From contig JACKMA010000002.1 of assembly GCA_024235635.1 (NCBI GenBank), positions 682,001 through 746,000 of the forward strand: a DNA stretch of 64,000 nt, read 5' to 3'. Positions 49,318 to 57,768 of this stretch are shown piece after piece (the first letter of the stretch is position 1; every line of letters begins with the position of its first letter). The notes beneath the pieces were generated by a model. It saw only the letters and a list, made by a program, of their open reading frames with translations. It had not been told where the DNA came from and ran no database searches. Made by a program: the position numbers and the translations under genes. The stretch is from Zoogloeaceae bacterium. GTDB lineage: Bacteria; Pseudomonadota; Gammaproteobacteria; Burkholderiales; Rhodocyclaceae.

Positions 49318-49348
49318 ACAAAAAACAGACGGCGGCAATTGCCGCCGT
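49318..49348 (-). terminator. terminator-like hairpin in the argD leader
   Basis: A perfect 20-base palindrome (49329-49348) is followed on the minus strand by TGTTTTTTG, about 35-60 bases before argD. Possible upstream promoter elements are TGTACA and TAAGAT (near 49361-49396), 18 bases apart. It could attenuate argDFG transcription or mark the end of an unseen transcript. Confidence 0.5.
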
Positions 49349-49568
49349 TGGCCAGAAATAGCGTCAAATCTTACTTGATACCGGCGTTTTTTGTACAGAT
49401 CAGCATGTGCGCAGGCACCATTGTCTGCCATGGCGGCCGCGCCGCGCGAAGCCTTCGACCACAATGTGGAAAGGGCTTTTCTGGTACCATGCGCCGTCCG
49501 CATCGCACTGCAGCATTCGGGCGGAGTATTCACCGCGCGTCCTGTCACCGCCAATTCGAACCTGCAAA

Positions 49569-49865
49569 ATGAAACGAAACATCGACAGCTTCGTCATCGT
49601 CGGCGTTACCAAGGAAGGCAAGAAGTTCCGGCCGAGCGACTGGTGCGACCGCCTGTGCGGCATCATGTCGGCCTTCGGCGCGGACAACCGGATGACCTAT
49701 TCGCCCTACGTGCGTCCCGGCTGCACGCTGACCGGCGACAAGACCGTGATCGTCGACGCGCGCATCCACGACATCGAACCGCTCGCCTACAACTTCCTCG
49801 TGAACTTCGCCAAGGACAACAACCTGCAGGTCGACACCATCACTGAGGACGAGGCTGCGGCCTGA
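49569..49865 (+). CDS. DUF3579 domain protein
   Basis: 98-residue protein of the DUF3579 family. It has SFVIVGVTKEGKKFRPSDWCDRLCGIMS and later GDKTVIVDARIHDIEPLAYNFLVNFAKDNN, all matching the family pattern in betaproteobacteria, where it is frequently beside arg genes and rpsT. Function is unknown. It is transcribed in the opposite direction to argD and converges with rpsT at a shared terminator. Confidence 0.88.
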   Translation: MKRNIDSFVIVGVTKEGKKFRPSDWCDRLCGIMSAFGADNRMTYSPYVRPGCTLTGDKTVIVDARIHDIEPLAYNFLVNFAKDNNLQVDTITEDEAAA

Positions 49866-49887
49866 GCCCTGGCGCGATGGCCGCAAC

Positions 49888-49917
49888 AAAAAAGGCGACC
49901 AGCCGGTCGCCTTTTCC
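49888..49917. terminator. bidirectional terminator between DUF3579 and rpsT
   Basis: AAAAGGCGACC and GGTCGCCTTTT are exact complements around a short AGCC loop, with A-run on one side and T-run on the other. It can end transcription of both converging genes. Confidence 0.88.
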
Positions 49918-49935
49918 GATGCTGGCCGTGTCGCC

Positions 49936-50202
49936 TTACGCCGCCATCGCCTTGATCGCTGCGGACAGGCGGCTCTTGTGACGGGCAGCCTTGTTCTTGT
50001 GGATGATGCGCTTATCGGCAATGCTGTCGATGATGCTGGTCGAAGAACGATAGACTTGCTGGGCAGCCGCCTTGTCGCCAGCGTCGACGGCCTTGCGCAC
50101 GGCCTTGATCGCGGTACGCAAACGGGAGCGAAGGCTGGCATTGTGAGCGCGGGCAATGGTGGCCTGACGCGCGCGTTTACGGGCTTGTGCCGAATTGGCC
50201 AT
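49936..50202 (-). CDS. rpsT: 30S ribosomal protein S20
   Basis: 88-residue S20. ANSAQARKRARQATIARAHN, RSRLRTAIKAVRKAV and IIHKNKAARHKSRLSAAIK match S20 throughout. It binds 16S rRNA early in 30S assembly. It has its own strong promoter and an immediate terminator, so it is monocistronic; divergent from murJ. Confidence 0.98.
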   Translation of the reverse strand: MANSAQARKRARQATIARAHNASLRSRLRTAIKAVRKAVDAGDKAAAQQVYRSSTSIIDSIADKRIIHKNKAARHKSRLSAAIKAMAA

Positions 50203-50239
50203 GTCGTGGATTTCCGTTGCAGGGTAAAAGAAACCGCGT

Positions 50240-50268
50240 ATTTTAACGCCCCTCGCCGTTCATGGCAA
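50240..50268 (-). promoter_or_regulatory. sigma70-type promoter for rpsT
   Basis: On the minus strand: TTGCCA (-35, 50263-50268), 17-base spacer, TAAAAT (-10, 50240-50245). Each box matches consensus at five of six positions. Transcription would start about 30 bases before the rpsT ATG. Confidence 0.75.
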
Positions 50269-50342
50269 GGCGCCTCCCGCGTCCGCAATCCCAGTTCGCG
50301 TATCATCTGGTCGCACTGCATCGACCTCCGCCCGTTCCCACG

Positions 50343-51878
50343 ATGAATCTGTTGCGCGCGCTCGTCACGGTAAGCGGCATGACCCTGCTGTCACGCGTGC
50401 TGGGTTTCGTGCGCGACTTCGTGATCGCCCGCGCCTTCGGTGCGGGCCTCGCCACCGACGCCTTCTTCGTCGCCTTCCGCCTGCCCAATCTGTTGCGCCG
50501 GATGTTCGCCGAAGGCGCCTTTTCCCAGGCCTTCGTGCCGATTCTCGCGGAGATCAGGAATCGCGAAGGCGATCAGGCCGCGCACCGCCTGGTGAACCGG
50601 GTGGCGACACTGCTCGGACTGGTCGTGCTGGCGGTATCGATCGTCGGCGCCCTGGCGGCGCCGCTGATCATCCACCTGTCGGCACCGGGTTTCGCCGACG
50701 ACGCCGACAAGTTCACCCTGACCGTCAGCCTCACCCGCATCACGTTTCCCTACATCCTGTTCATGTCGCTGGTCGCACTGGCGGCAGGCGTACTCAACAC
50801 CTGGAGCCGCTTCGCGATTCCGGCCTTCACGCCGGTGCTGCTGAACCTCTGCTTCATCGGCATGGCGCTGTTCGCTGCGCCCTGGTTCGACCCACCGGTG
50901 CTGGCACTGGGCTGGGCGGTATTCATCGGCGGCCTGCTGCAGCTCGGCCTGCAATTGCCGGCGCTGAGACGGATCGGCATGGTGCCGCGATTCGAGCTTT
51001 CCCTCGACGACCCGGGCGTGCGCCGCATTCTGAAGCTGATGGCGCCGGCGATCCTCGGCGTTTCGGTCAGCCAGATCTCGCTGCTGATCAACACCATCTT
51101 CGCCTCCTTCCTCGACAGCGGCAGCGTGTCCTGGCTGTACTACGCCGATCGCCTGATGGAATTCCCGGCCGGGATGCTCGGCGTCGCCCTCGGCACGATT
51201 CTGCTGCCGAGCCTGTCGCGCCATCATGCCGATGCCGACAGCGTCGCCTTTTCCGATCTGCTCGACTGGGGTCTGCGACTGACCCTGCTGCTGACCCTGC
51301 CGGCCGCGCTTGCGCTCGCAATGCTCGCAGTGCCGCTGATCACCACCCTGTTCATGCACGGCGAATTCTCAGCTGCCGATGCGCTGCAGACCCGCTCGGC
51401 GCTGGTCGCGTACAGCATCGGCCTGACCGGCCTGATCCTGGTCAAGATCCTGGCGCCGGGCTTCTATGCTCGCCAGGACATCCGCACGCCGGTGCGCATC
51501 GCCATCGTCACGCTGGTCGCCACCCAGCTGATGAACCTGGCCTTCATCGTGCCGCTGCGGCACGCCGGGCTGGCGCTGTCGATCGGCATCGCCTCCTGCC
51601 TCAATGCCGGTCTGCTGTTTCGCGGTCTGCGGCGACTCGACGTCTATCGCCCTGCACCCGGCTGGGGTGGCTATCTCGCCCGGCTCGCAGTCGCGCTGGC
51701 GGCACTCGCGCTCGCCCTGCATTTCGGCGCCGGCAGTGATTCACTGTGGACCGGCGCACCGGCGCTCGAGCGGGTGCTGCGCCTCGCCGCCGTCGTCGTC
51801 GTCGGCGTTGCCGTCTATTTCTCGGTACTGTTCATGCTCGGCTTCAGGCCGGCCGACTTTCGCCGTCGAGCCGCCTGA
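50343..51878 (+). CDS. murJ: lipid II flippase MurJ
   Basis: 511-residue polytopic protein with about 14 membrane segments. MNLLRALVTVSGMTLLSRVLGFVRD and ARAFGAGLATDAFFVAFRLPNLLRRMFAEGAFSQAFVPI are classic MurJ sequence, including the charged residues lining the cavity. It moves lipid II across the inner membrane for peptidoglycan. The ATG at 50343 is the family start; upstream in-frame codons do not fit. Confidence 0.97.
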   Translation: MNLLRALVTVSGMTLLSRVLGFVRDFVIARAFGAGLATDAFFVAFRLPNLLRRMFAEGAFSQAFVPILAEIRNREGDQAAHRLVNRVATLLGLVVLAVSIVGALAAPLIIHLSAPGFADDADKFTLTVSLTRITFPYILFMSLVALAAGVLNTWSRFAIPAFTPVLLNLCFIGMALFAAPWFDPPVLALGWAVFIGGLLQLGLQLPALRRIGMVPRFELSLDDPGVRRILKLMAPAILGVSVSQISLLINTIFASFLDSGSVSWLYYADRLMEFPAGMLGVALGTILLPSLSRHHADADSVAFSDLLDWGLRLTLLLTLPAALALAMLAVPLITTLFMHGEFSAADALQTRSALVAYSIGLTGLILVKILAPGFYARQDIRTPVRIAIVTLVATQLMNLAFIVPLRHAGLALSIGIASCLNAGLLFRGLRRLDVYRPAPGWGGYLARLAVALAALALALHFGAGSDSLWTGAPALERVLRLAAVVVVGVAVYFSVLFMLGFRPADFRRRAA

Positions 51879-51911
51879 GGGGCGGACCACCAGCGACCAC
51901 AAGGAGCAGCC

Positions 51912-52541
51912 ATGAAACTTTCCAGCACCAGCTTCGGCGACGGAGCCCCGATTCCCGGCGAATTCGCCTTCGCGATCCCGGCGGCGGAAGGCCACATCAC
52001 CCTCAGTGCCAACCGCAACCCCCAGTTCACCTGGTCCGGCCTGCCCGACGGTACGCGTTCGCTCGCACTGATCTGCCACGACCCGGACGTGCCGAGCCAG
52101 GGCGACGACGTCAACCAGGAAGGACGCAGCGTGCCGGCCTCACTGCCGCGCGTCGACTTCTATCACTGGGTGCTGGTGAACCTGCCGCCGGATCTGCGCG
52201 AAATCGCCGCCGGCAGCTTCTCCGACGGCGTCACCGCCCGCGGCAAATCCGGCCCCGAGGCGCCCCACGGCGCACTGCAGGGGATCAACGACTATACCGG
52301 CTGGTTCGCGAGCGACGCCGACATGAAGGGGGATTACCACGGCTACGATGGACCGTGTCCGCCGTGGAACGACGAAATCCCGCACCATTACGTATTCACG
52401 CTGTACGCCCTCGACCTGCCCCGAATGGCGCTCGACGGCCGCTTCGGCGGTGCCGAGGCACTGGCGGCGATCGACGGCCACGTGCTCGCCAAGGCCGCGA
52501 TCACCGGACGCTACACGCTCAATCCGAAGGTTTCGCTTTAG
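51912..52541 (+). CDS. YbhB/YbcL-type PEBP protein
   Basis: 209-residue phosphatidylethanolamine-binding-protein family member, cytoplasmic (no signal peptide). SPQFxW-type segment NPQFTWSGLPDGTRSLALICHDPDVP, FYHWVLVNLP and GYDGPCPPWNDEIPHHYVFTLYALD are the PEBP hallmarks. Ligand and role unknown. GGAGCAG ribosome binding site precedes the ATG. The last 23 bases overlap the convergent phosphofructokinase gene. Confidence 0.9.
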   Translation: MKLSSTSFGDGAPIPGEFAFAIPAAEGHITLSANRNPQFTWSGLPDGTRSLALICHDPDVPSQGDDVNQEGRSVPASLPRVDFYHWVLVNLPPDLREIAAGSFSDGVTARGKSGPEAPHGALQGINDYTGWFASDADMKGDYHGYDGPCPPWNDEIPHHYVFTLYALDLPRMALDGRFGGAEALAAIDGHVLAKAAITGRYTLNPKVSL

Positions 52542-53805
52542 GTCCGGCCGGCCGCGGCTCATGTGCCGGCAGCATCGCCGGCACCGGCGCGAGCCGCGGC
52601 GACCAGTATCGCGGCAGGCCGTCGATGAAGGCCGGCACCGACTCGCCGGCGATTAGTGGACGGGCCCACTCGACGAACGCTCCGGTCACATGCAGACCAT
52701 CGGCACGGATGAAGGACTCGGGCAGCCGGCGCTCGAAGTTGGCGACCCGCGCCAGCGCCACCTCGCCAACCTGCCAGCAGTAAGGCGACGACGATACCCG
52801 CTGCACCGCCGTCGTCACGCAATGGGCACCGCCGACGGCCGCCTCGACTGCGGCGGCACCGACCGCATAGGCCTGGGCATCGTCGGTCGCGGATGCGAGG
52901 TGGCGGGCCGAACGCTGCAGGTAGTCGGTGACCGCACAATGCACCTTGAAACCGAAGCGTTCCTGCACGATGCGCGAGACCACGGCACCAGCGCCGCCGA
53001 GTTGTACGTAGCGCCCTTCGCTCGAGACCTGGGACAGCGGCCGGCCGTCGGCGCCGCGCACGCCCTCCGCGACCACCACCGTACACCAGCCGATGCGTTC
53101 GACGCACCGGTGCAGGGCGCTGCCGAACGCCGCCTCGTCGAAGGCCACCTCGGGCACCAGGATCAACTGCGGCGCCGCGTCCGGTCCATCGGCGGCGAGG
53201 CCGCAGCCGGCAGCCAGCCAGCCGGCGTTGCGGCCCATCACTTCGAGCACGAACACACGCCCGCGACGGCTGCTCATCGATGCCATGTCGATCGAAGCTT
53301 CGCGCACCGAACTGGCAAGATACTTGATCGCCGATCCATAGCCCGGGCAGCAGTCGGCTTCGACGATGTCGTTGTCGACGGTCTTGGGGATGCCGATCAC
53401 CTGCAATGGCCAGGCCCGCGCCTCGGCCGCCCGGGCGATCTGCAGCGCCGTCTGCATCGAGCCATTGCCGCCGTTCAGGAACAGGAAGCCGATGTCGTGG
53501 GCCTCGAGCACCGCGAACAACCGCCGGTACTGCTCCGGGTTGGCCTCGGGCTCGTCGAGGTCGAAACGGCAGGAACCGAACACCCCACCCGGCGTCTGCC
53601 GCATGCCGATCAGCTCGCCGCGACCGAGCGTGCCGGTATCGAACAGCTCCTCGCGCAGCAGGCCGAGGGTACCGTGACGCGCCGCAAGCATGCGGCCGAT
53701 CTTCGACGGATGTCGACGCGCAGTTTCGATCACGCCGCAGGCGGACGCATTGATCACCGCGGTCATGCCGCCGGACTGCAGGTACAGCGCGTTGCGGGCG
53801 CTCAC
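52519..53805 (-). CDS. 6-phosphofructokinase, PPi-type clade
   Basis: 428-residue phosphofructokinase. It starts MSARNALYLQSGGMTAVINAS, which is typical of the long PPi-dependent group. Residues at two specificity positions disagree. After GGN the next residue is Gly (GGNGSMQTA; ATP-type, where PPi enzymes have Asp). PKTVDND has Lys where ATP enzymes have Gly (PPi-type). The combination is known in ATP-using members of the PPi clade, so the phosphoryl donor is uncertain. It acts in glycolysis, or reversibly with PPi. The C-terminal 25 residues are proline-rich. It is 250 bases downstream of adk, separated by a terminator. Confidence 0.88.
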   Translation of the reverse strand: MSARNALYLQSGGMTAVINASACGVIETARRHPSKIGRMLAARHGTLGLLREELFDTGTLGRGELIGMRQTPGGVFGSCRFDLDEPEANPEQYRRLFAVLEAHDIGFLFLNGGNGSMQTALQIARAAEARAWPLQVIGIPKTVDNDIVEADCCPGYGSAIKYLASSVREASIDMASMSSRRGRVFVLEVMGRNAGWLAAGCGLAADGPDAAPQLILVPEVAFDEAAFGSALHRCVERIGWCTVVVAEGVRGADGRPLSQVSSEGRYVQLGGAGAVVSRIVQERFGFKVHCAVTDYLQRSARHLASATDDAQAYAVGAAAVEAAVGGAHCVTTAVQRVSSSPYCWQVGEVALARVANFERRLPESFIRADGLHVTGAFVEWARPLIAGESVPAFIDGLPRYWSPRLAPVPAMLPAHEPRPAGPKAKPSD

Positions 53806-53996
53806 GGAGCCATCCTCCCTTCGCCGACGGGCGAACCGGAGCCGGCCTGGCTCGGCCGGCCCGTCGCGTCAGCCATTCCTGCCACGCTGCGGCAGTCCAT
53901 GCGCGCTTGCCACAGCCGGGCGGGCGCGCCCCGACGGCGGAGGCTGGGCGCCCGCTGCTGATGCCGTCGATCGGTCGCCGACCGGCGGATCGTGCC

Positions 53997-54037
53997 GAAA
54001 AGACAAAGCGCGCCGCCGGGCGATGCCGGCGACGCGC
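53997..54037 (-). terminator. strong terminator after adk
   Basis: A 12-bp stem (54008-54019 with 54026-54037; one G-U pair) around a 6-base loop, followed on the minus strand by TTTGTCTTTT. It lies 16 bases after the adk stop and marks the end of the exbB-adk operon. Confidence 0.88.
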
Positions 54038-54053
54038 TCGAACTGCGCACGAC

Positions 54054-54710
54054 TTATTTCGACAGTGCTGCGAATGCCTGCGTGGTGATTTCGTCGACCT
54101 TACCCTGGCCCGAGATCTTGCGGACCTTGGGCGCGGCGGCGTCCCCGGTCGCCGCCCAATCGGAGTAATAGGCCACCAGCGGTTTGGTCTGGGAATGGTA
54201 GATCTCGAGGCGCTTGCGCACCGTGGCTTCCTGATCGTCATCGCGCTGGATCAGCGGCTCGCCGGTCTCGTCGTCCTTACCCTCGACCTTGGGCGGATTG
54301 AACTTGACGTGATAGGTGCGGCCGGAGGCCAGATGCACGCGACGTCCACCCATGCGCTCGACGATGTCTTCGTCCGGCACGTCGATCTCCAGCACGTAAT
54401 CGATCGGCACGCCGGCGGCCTTCATCGCCTCGGCCTGCGGGATCGTGCGCGGAAATCCGTCGAACATGTAGCCAGCCTGGCAATCCGGCTGCTGCAGGCG
54501 ATCCTTGACCAGCCCGATGATGATGTCGTCGGACACCAGACCGCCGGAGTCCATGACCTTCTTCGCCTCGACGCCGAGCGGCGTGCCGGCCTTGACCGCT
54601 GCGCGCAGCATGTCACCGGTGGAAATCTGCGGAATGCCGTACTTCTCCTTGATGAAATTGGCCTGGGTACCCTTGCCGGCGCCCGGCGGGCCAAGAAGAA
54701 TCATGCGCAT
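54054..54710 (-). CDS. adk: adenylate kinase
   Basis: 218-residue adenylate kinase, long-lid form. GPPGAGKGTQ (7-16), STGDMLRAAV, FDGFPRT and the LID region GRRVHLASGRTYHVKFNPP are visible. No zinc cysteines in the LID. Catalyses AMP plus ATP to 2 ADP. The ATG at 54710 (MRMILLGPPG) fits; the frame extends upstream to 54809 without Adk sequence. Confidence 0.97.
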   Translation of the reverse strand: MRMILLGPPGAGKGTQANFIKEKYGIPQISTGDMLRAAVKAGTPLGVEAKKVMDSGGLVSDDIIIGLVKDRLQQPDCQAGYMFDGFPRTIPQAEAMKAAGVPIDYVLEIDVPDEDIVERMGGRRVHLASGRTYHVKFNPPKVEGKDDETGEPLIQRDDDQEATVRKRLEIYHSQTKPLVAYYSDWAATGDAAAPKVRKISGQGKVDEITTQAFAALSK

Positions 54711-54783
54711 GAAGAAACCTCCCGATTGTTTGGCGGCCGAGCCACGGGGGCGGCCGCTCTTTCTTGGAAAAAGCGATTGATAA

Positions 54784-55560
54784 TCACCCGGATCGGCCGG
54801 CCCGGTCAAACACCATTCGCACCCGGGCCAGGTCTTCCGCCGTATCGACGCCGGCCGCCGGTGCTTCGTCGATGGCGATCACCCGGATCCGGAAGCCGTG
54901 CCACAGCGCCCGCAGCTGCTCGAGCGACTCCGCCTGCTCGATCGGCGCCGGCGTCAGTCCGGCATAGCGCCGCAGAAAACTGCAGCGATAAGCGTAGATG
55001 CCGACATGGCGCAGCATCGGCAGATCCGCCGGCAGCGCGTCGCGACTCGCGGCGAAGGCATCGCGCGCCCACGGAATGGTTGCCCGCGAGAAATACAGGG
55101 CGCGGCCGGCGCGATCGCATACCACCTTGACGACATTTGGATTGAACGCGTCTTCGATCGACTGCATCGGATGGCAGGCGGTGGCGATCGCCGCCGCGCC
55201 GTCGTCGACCAGGGCCTCGGCGGTGGCGGTGATCAGCGACGGGTCGATCAATGGTTCGTCACCCTGGACATTGACCACGACCTCGTCGTCGCCCCAGCCC
55301 AGGGTCTCCGCCACCTCGGCAATGCGATCGGTCCCGCTGGCGTGGTCGGAGCGGGTCATCAACGCCTGCCCGCCGGCCGCCCGCACCGCCTCGGCAACCG
55401 CCTCGTGGTCGGTTGCCACCCAGATGTCACCGGCGCCCGAACGCTGCGCGCGCTCGAGCACGCGGAGCACCATCGGCTGGCCGCAGATGTCGGCCAGCGG
55501 CTTGCCGGGCAGCCGCGTCGACGCGAAGCGCGCCGGCACGACGACGCGAAACGTCGCCAT
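54784..55560 (-). CDS. kdsB: 3-deoxy-manno-octulosonate cytidylyltransferase
   Basis: 258-residue CMP-KDO synthetase activating KDO for lipopolysaccharide. FRVVVPARFASTRLPGKPLADI is the nucleotide-binding start. SDHASGTDRIAEVAE and NVQGDEPLID are classic, and the final segment LARVRMVFDRA is usual. The ATG at 55560 overlaps the stop of the Trm112-like gene by one base (TGATG). Confidence 0.97.
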   Translation of the reverse strand: MATFRVVVPARFASTRLPGKPLADICGQPMVLRVLERAQRSGAGDIWVATDHEAVAEAVRAAGGQALMTRSDHASGTDRIAEVAETLGWGDDEVVVNVQGDEPLIDPSLITATAEALVDDGAAAIATACHPMQSIEDAFNPNVVKVVCDRAGRALYFSRATIPWARDAFAASRDALPADLPMLRHVGIYAYRCSFLRRYAGLTPAPIEQAESLEQLRALWHGFRIRVIAIDEAPAAGVDTAEDLARVRMVFDRAGRSG

Positions 55561-55736
55561 CAGAGTTCTTCGTCGCCGACGCCACGGGCCTCGTCCTCGA
55601 GCATCACCGGGATGCCATCGCGGATCGGATAGGCCAGCTTGCATGGCCGACACACCAGTTCCTGCTTGTCCTTGCGGTAATCGAGACTGCCCTTGCAGAT
55701 CGGGCATACCAGAATTTCAAGCAGGCGACTGTCCAT
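55560..55736 (-). CDS. Trm112 family zinc-ribbon-like protein
   Basis: 58-residue Trm112-type protein (YcaR-like). MDSRLLEILVCPICKGSLDY and LVCRPCKLAYPIRDGIPVMLEDEAR are the hallmarks; four cysteines form the zinc-binding pair of CxxC motifs. It is nested between lpxK (20-base overlap) and kdsB (1-base overlap). Bacterial members are of uncertain function; in eukaryotes they activate methyltransferases. The ATG at 55736 is chosen because the upstream frame is inside lpxK. Confidence 0.92.
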   Translation of the reverse strand: MDSRLLEILVCPICKGSLDYRKDKQELVCRPCKLAYPIRDGIPVMLEDEARGVGDEEL

Positions 55737-56730
55737 CGGCCAGTTTCTCCACGAGGATGTTGAGTGCGGCGGCGTCGATGACGGCATCGACCGGCACTTC
55801 CCAGCTGTCCGCCGGGGCGAAGGATCGGCATTTTACCGCATCCTTCGAAGTCATCAGGATCGGCAATGCCTCTGGAAATTCGAGCTCGCCGGCAGTGTAT
55901 CGATGGTGGTCCGGAAACGCGTGAGCGACCGCTTCGATGCCGTGTTCGCCGAGCATCTCGAAGAACCGCCGGGGCCTGCCGATGCCGGCCACCGCATGCA
56001 CCCGTCGGCCGCGCCAGGCAGCCAGCGACTGAGCCGCGGCGCCGTCGAGACGACACGCCTGTCCCGGTACGAGTTTCATCGTAAAGGCCGGAACCGGCGC
56101 GACGGCCTCGCGCAAGGCGTCGGACGCCGGGCCGTTGAAGATCACCAGGTCCACCTCGCGCAGGCGCGCAACGGGCTCGCGAAGCGGGCCGGACGGCAGC
56201 AGCCAGCGATTGCCCAGCACCGCCTCGTCCACCACCGCGATCTCCACTGATCGCGCCATCCGGTAATGCTGCATGCCATCGTCGCTGATCACCACCGAAC
56301 AGTCCGGGCGCAATGCGAGCAACCGGTCCACGGCCGCCGGCCGATCGGCGCCGACCACCATCGGGCAGCCGGTCGTGCTTGCGATCAATGCGGGTTCGTC
56401 GCCGACCCATTCCGCGTCCATGCCCGGCTCGACGACGCGCACCGCACGATCGTGCCGGCCGTAGCCGCGGCTGACGATTCCGGGTGTGTGACCGGCTGCC
56501 CGCAAGCGCTCGGCCAGCCAGATCACCACCGGCGTCTTGCCGCTGCCGCCGGCAGCGATGTTGCCGACGACGACGATCGGCCGCGCGGCATGTTCGGTGG
56601 TCAGCCACTGCCAGCGGTAGAGCCGGCGCCTGACCGCCGCGACGCCCCCGTACAGGGCCGCCAGCGGCAGCAGCAGGCGGGCCGTCGCGCCGCGCCCGAT
56701 CCAGTGGGAAGGAGCGCTGCTGCCGGCCAT
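55717..56730 (-). CDS. lpxK: tetraacyldisaccharide 4'-kinase
   Basis: 337-residue LpxK, which phosphorylates the lipid A precursor at the inner membrane. The N-terminal hydrophobic anchor (about 18-35) is followed by the P-loop GNIAAGGSGKTPV and the VISDDGMQHY motif containing the catalytic Asp region. The start overlaps the exbD stop by one base (TGATG). Confidence 0.96.
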   Translation of the reverse strand: MAGSSAPSHWIGRGATARLLLPLAALYGGVAAVRRRLYRWQWLTTEHAARPIVVVGNIAAGGSGKTPVVIWLAERLRAAGHTPGIVSRGYGRHDRAVRVVEPGMDAEWVGDEPALIASTTGCPMVVGADRPAAVDRLLALRPDCSVVISDDGMQHYRMARSVEIAVVDEAVLGNRWLLPSGPLREPVARLREVDLVIFNGPASDALREAVAPVPAFTMKLVPGQACRLDGAAAQSLAAWRGRRVHAVAGIGRPRRFFEMLGEHGIEAVAHAFPDHHRYTAGELEFPEALPILMTSKDAVKCRSFAPADSWEVPVDAVIDAAALNILVEKLADGQSPA

Positions 56731-57146
56731 CAGCGCCGCGTGGTCTGGGTCGCGAAGGAAATGTTCGAGAGTCCTGCCTGCTGGGCCGCCTGCATCACGT
56801 CGATGACGCTCTGGTGGCTCGCCTTGGCGTCCGCATTGATTACCACCACGGCCTTCTCGTTGCCTGCCGCCGCGGCCACCAGGGCCGCCGCGACCGCTTC
56901 GACGCCGGCACCGGTCGGCTGCTTGTTCACCAGCACCTCGCCGGACGCGCTGACCGCCACATTGACTTCATTGACCTGGCTGTCGGTTGCCTCGGCATCG
57001 GTCGTCGGCAAATTGACCTCGAGCCCCGCGATCCGCGAGTAGGTGGTGGTGAGCATCAGAAAGATGATGATCACCAGCAGGATGTCGATCATCGGGATCA
57101 GGTTGATCTCGGGCTCTTCCTGCCGACGGTTGGTCTGGAATCGCAT
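56730..57146 (-). CDS. exbD: ExbD/TolR family biopolymer transport protein
   Basis: 138-residue ExbD-like protein. It has an N-terminal cytoplasmic stub with NRRQEEPEINLIPMIDILLVIIIFLMLTT, the single membrane helix containing the conserved Asp (MIDILLV), and a small periplasmic domain. It works with ExbB to harness proton flow for TonB-type transport, although no tonB gene is present here. It lies 13 bases after exbB. Confidence 0.94.
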   Translation of the reverse strand: MRFQTNRRQEEPEINLIPMIDILLVIIIFLMLTTTYSRIAGLEVNLPTTDAEATDSQVNEVNVAVSASGEVLVNKQPTGAGVEAVAAALVAAAAGNEKAVVVINADAKASHQSVIDVMQAAQQAGLSNISFATQTTRR

Positions 57147-57159
57147 GCCGTACCGCTGC

Positions 57160-57768
57160 TCAGTTGCGCCGTTCGCCGTGCACCACTTCGACCAGCTTCA
57201 CCGCCTGCTGCTCCATGTCGATCACGAAGGCATTGACGAGGCCGCGGAAATGGCGCCAGAAGATCACGCTCGGGATCGCGATCATCAGGCCGAAACCCGT
57301 GTTGTAGAGGGCAATCGATATGCCCTGGGCGAGTTGTTGCGGATTCGAGCCGGTCGGCCCCTGCGAGCCGAAGATCTCGATCATGCCGACGATGGTGCCG
57401 AACAGGCCCATCAGCGGCGAGATCGACGCGATCGTGCCGAGGGTCACGAGAAAGCGCTCGAGGTCGTGGGCGACGGCGCGGCCGGCCTCTTCGATCGATT
57501 CCTTCATGACCTCGCGCGAGCTGCGCATGTTGCGCACACCGGCGGCCAGCACGCGTCCCAGCGGAGAATGGGCCGCGACCCGGTTCACCATGTCGACCGA
57601 CGGCCCGCGCTGCCGCAACTCAGTGACCACCCGCTCCAGCAGCCCCGCCGGCACGACCTTCGAGCGGCGCAAGGTGATCGCCCGTTCGATGATCAGCGCG
57701 ACGGCGATCACGGACGCGGCCAGCAACGGCCAGATCGGCCATCCGGCGGCCTCGATGATGGCAAACAC
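57160..57768 (-). CDS. exbB: ExbB/TolQ/MotA family proton channel protein
   Basis: 202-residue ExbB-like protein with three membrane segments: FAIIEAAGWPIWPLLAASVIAVALIIE at the N-terminus, and two helices flanking LGTIASISPLMGLFGTIVGMI in the C-terminal half. The GTG start at 57768, after GGGGGAG, puts the first helix at the N-terminus; the open frame extends upstream without membrane character. It is the first gene of the exbB-exbD-lpxK-Trm112-kdsB-adk unit. Confidence 0.9.
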   Translation of the reverse strand: MFAIIEAAGWPIWPLLAASVIAVALIIERAITLRRSKVVPAGLLERVVTELRQRGPSVDMVNRVAAHSPLGRVLAAGVRNMRSSREVMKESIEEAGRAVAHDLERFLVTLGTIASISPLMGLFGTIVGMIEIFGSQGPTGSNPQQLAQGISIALYNTGFGLMIAIPSVIFWRHFRGLVNAFVIDMEQQAVKLVEVVHGERRN

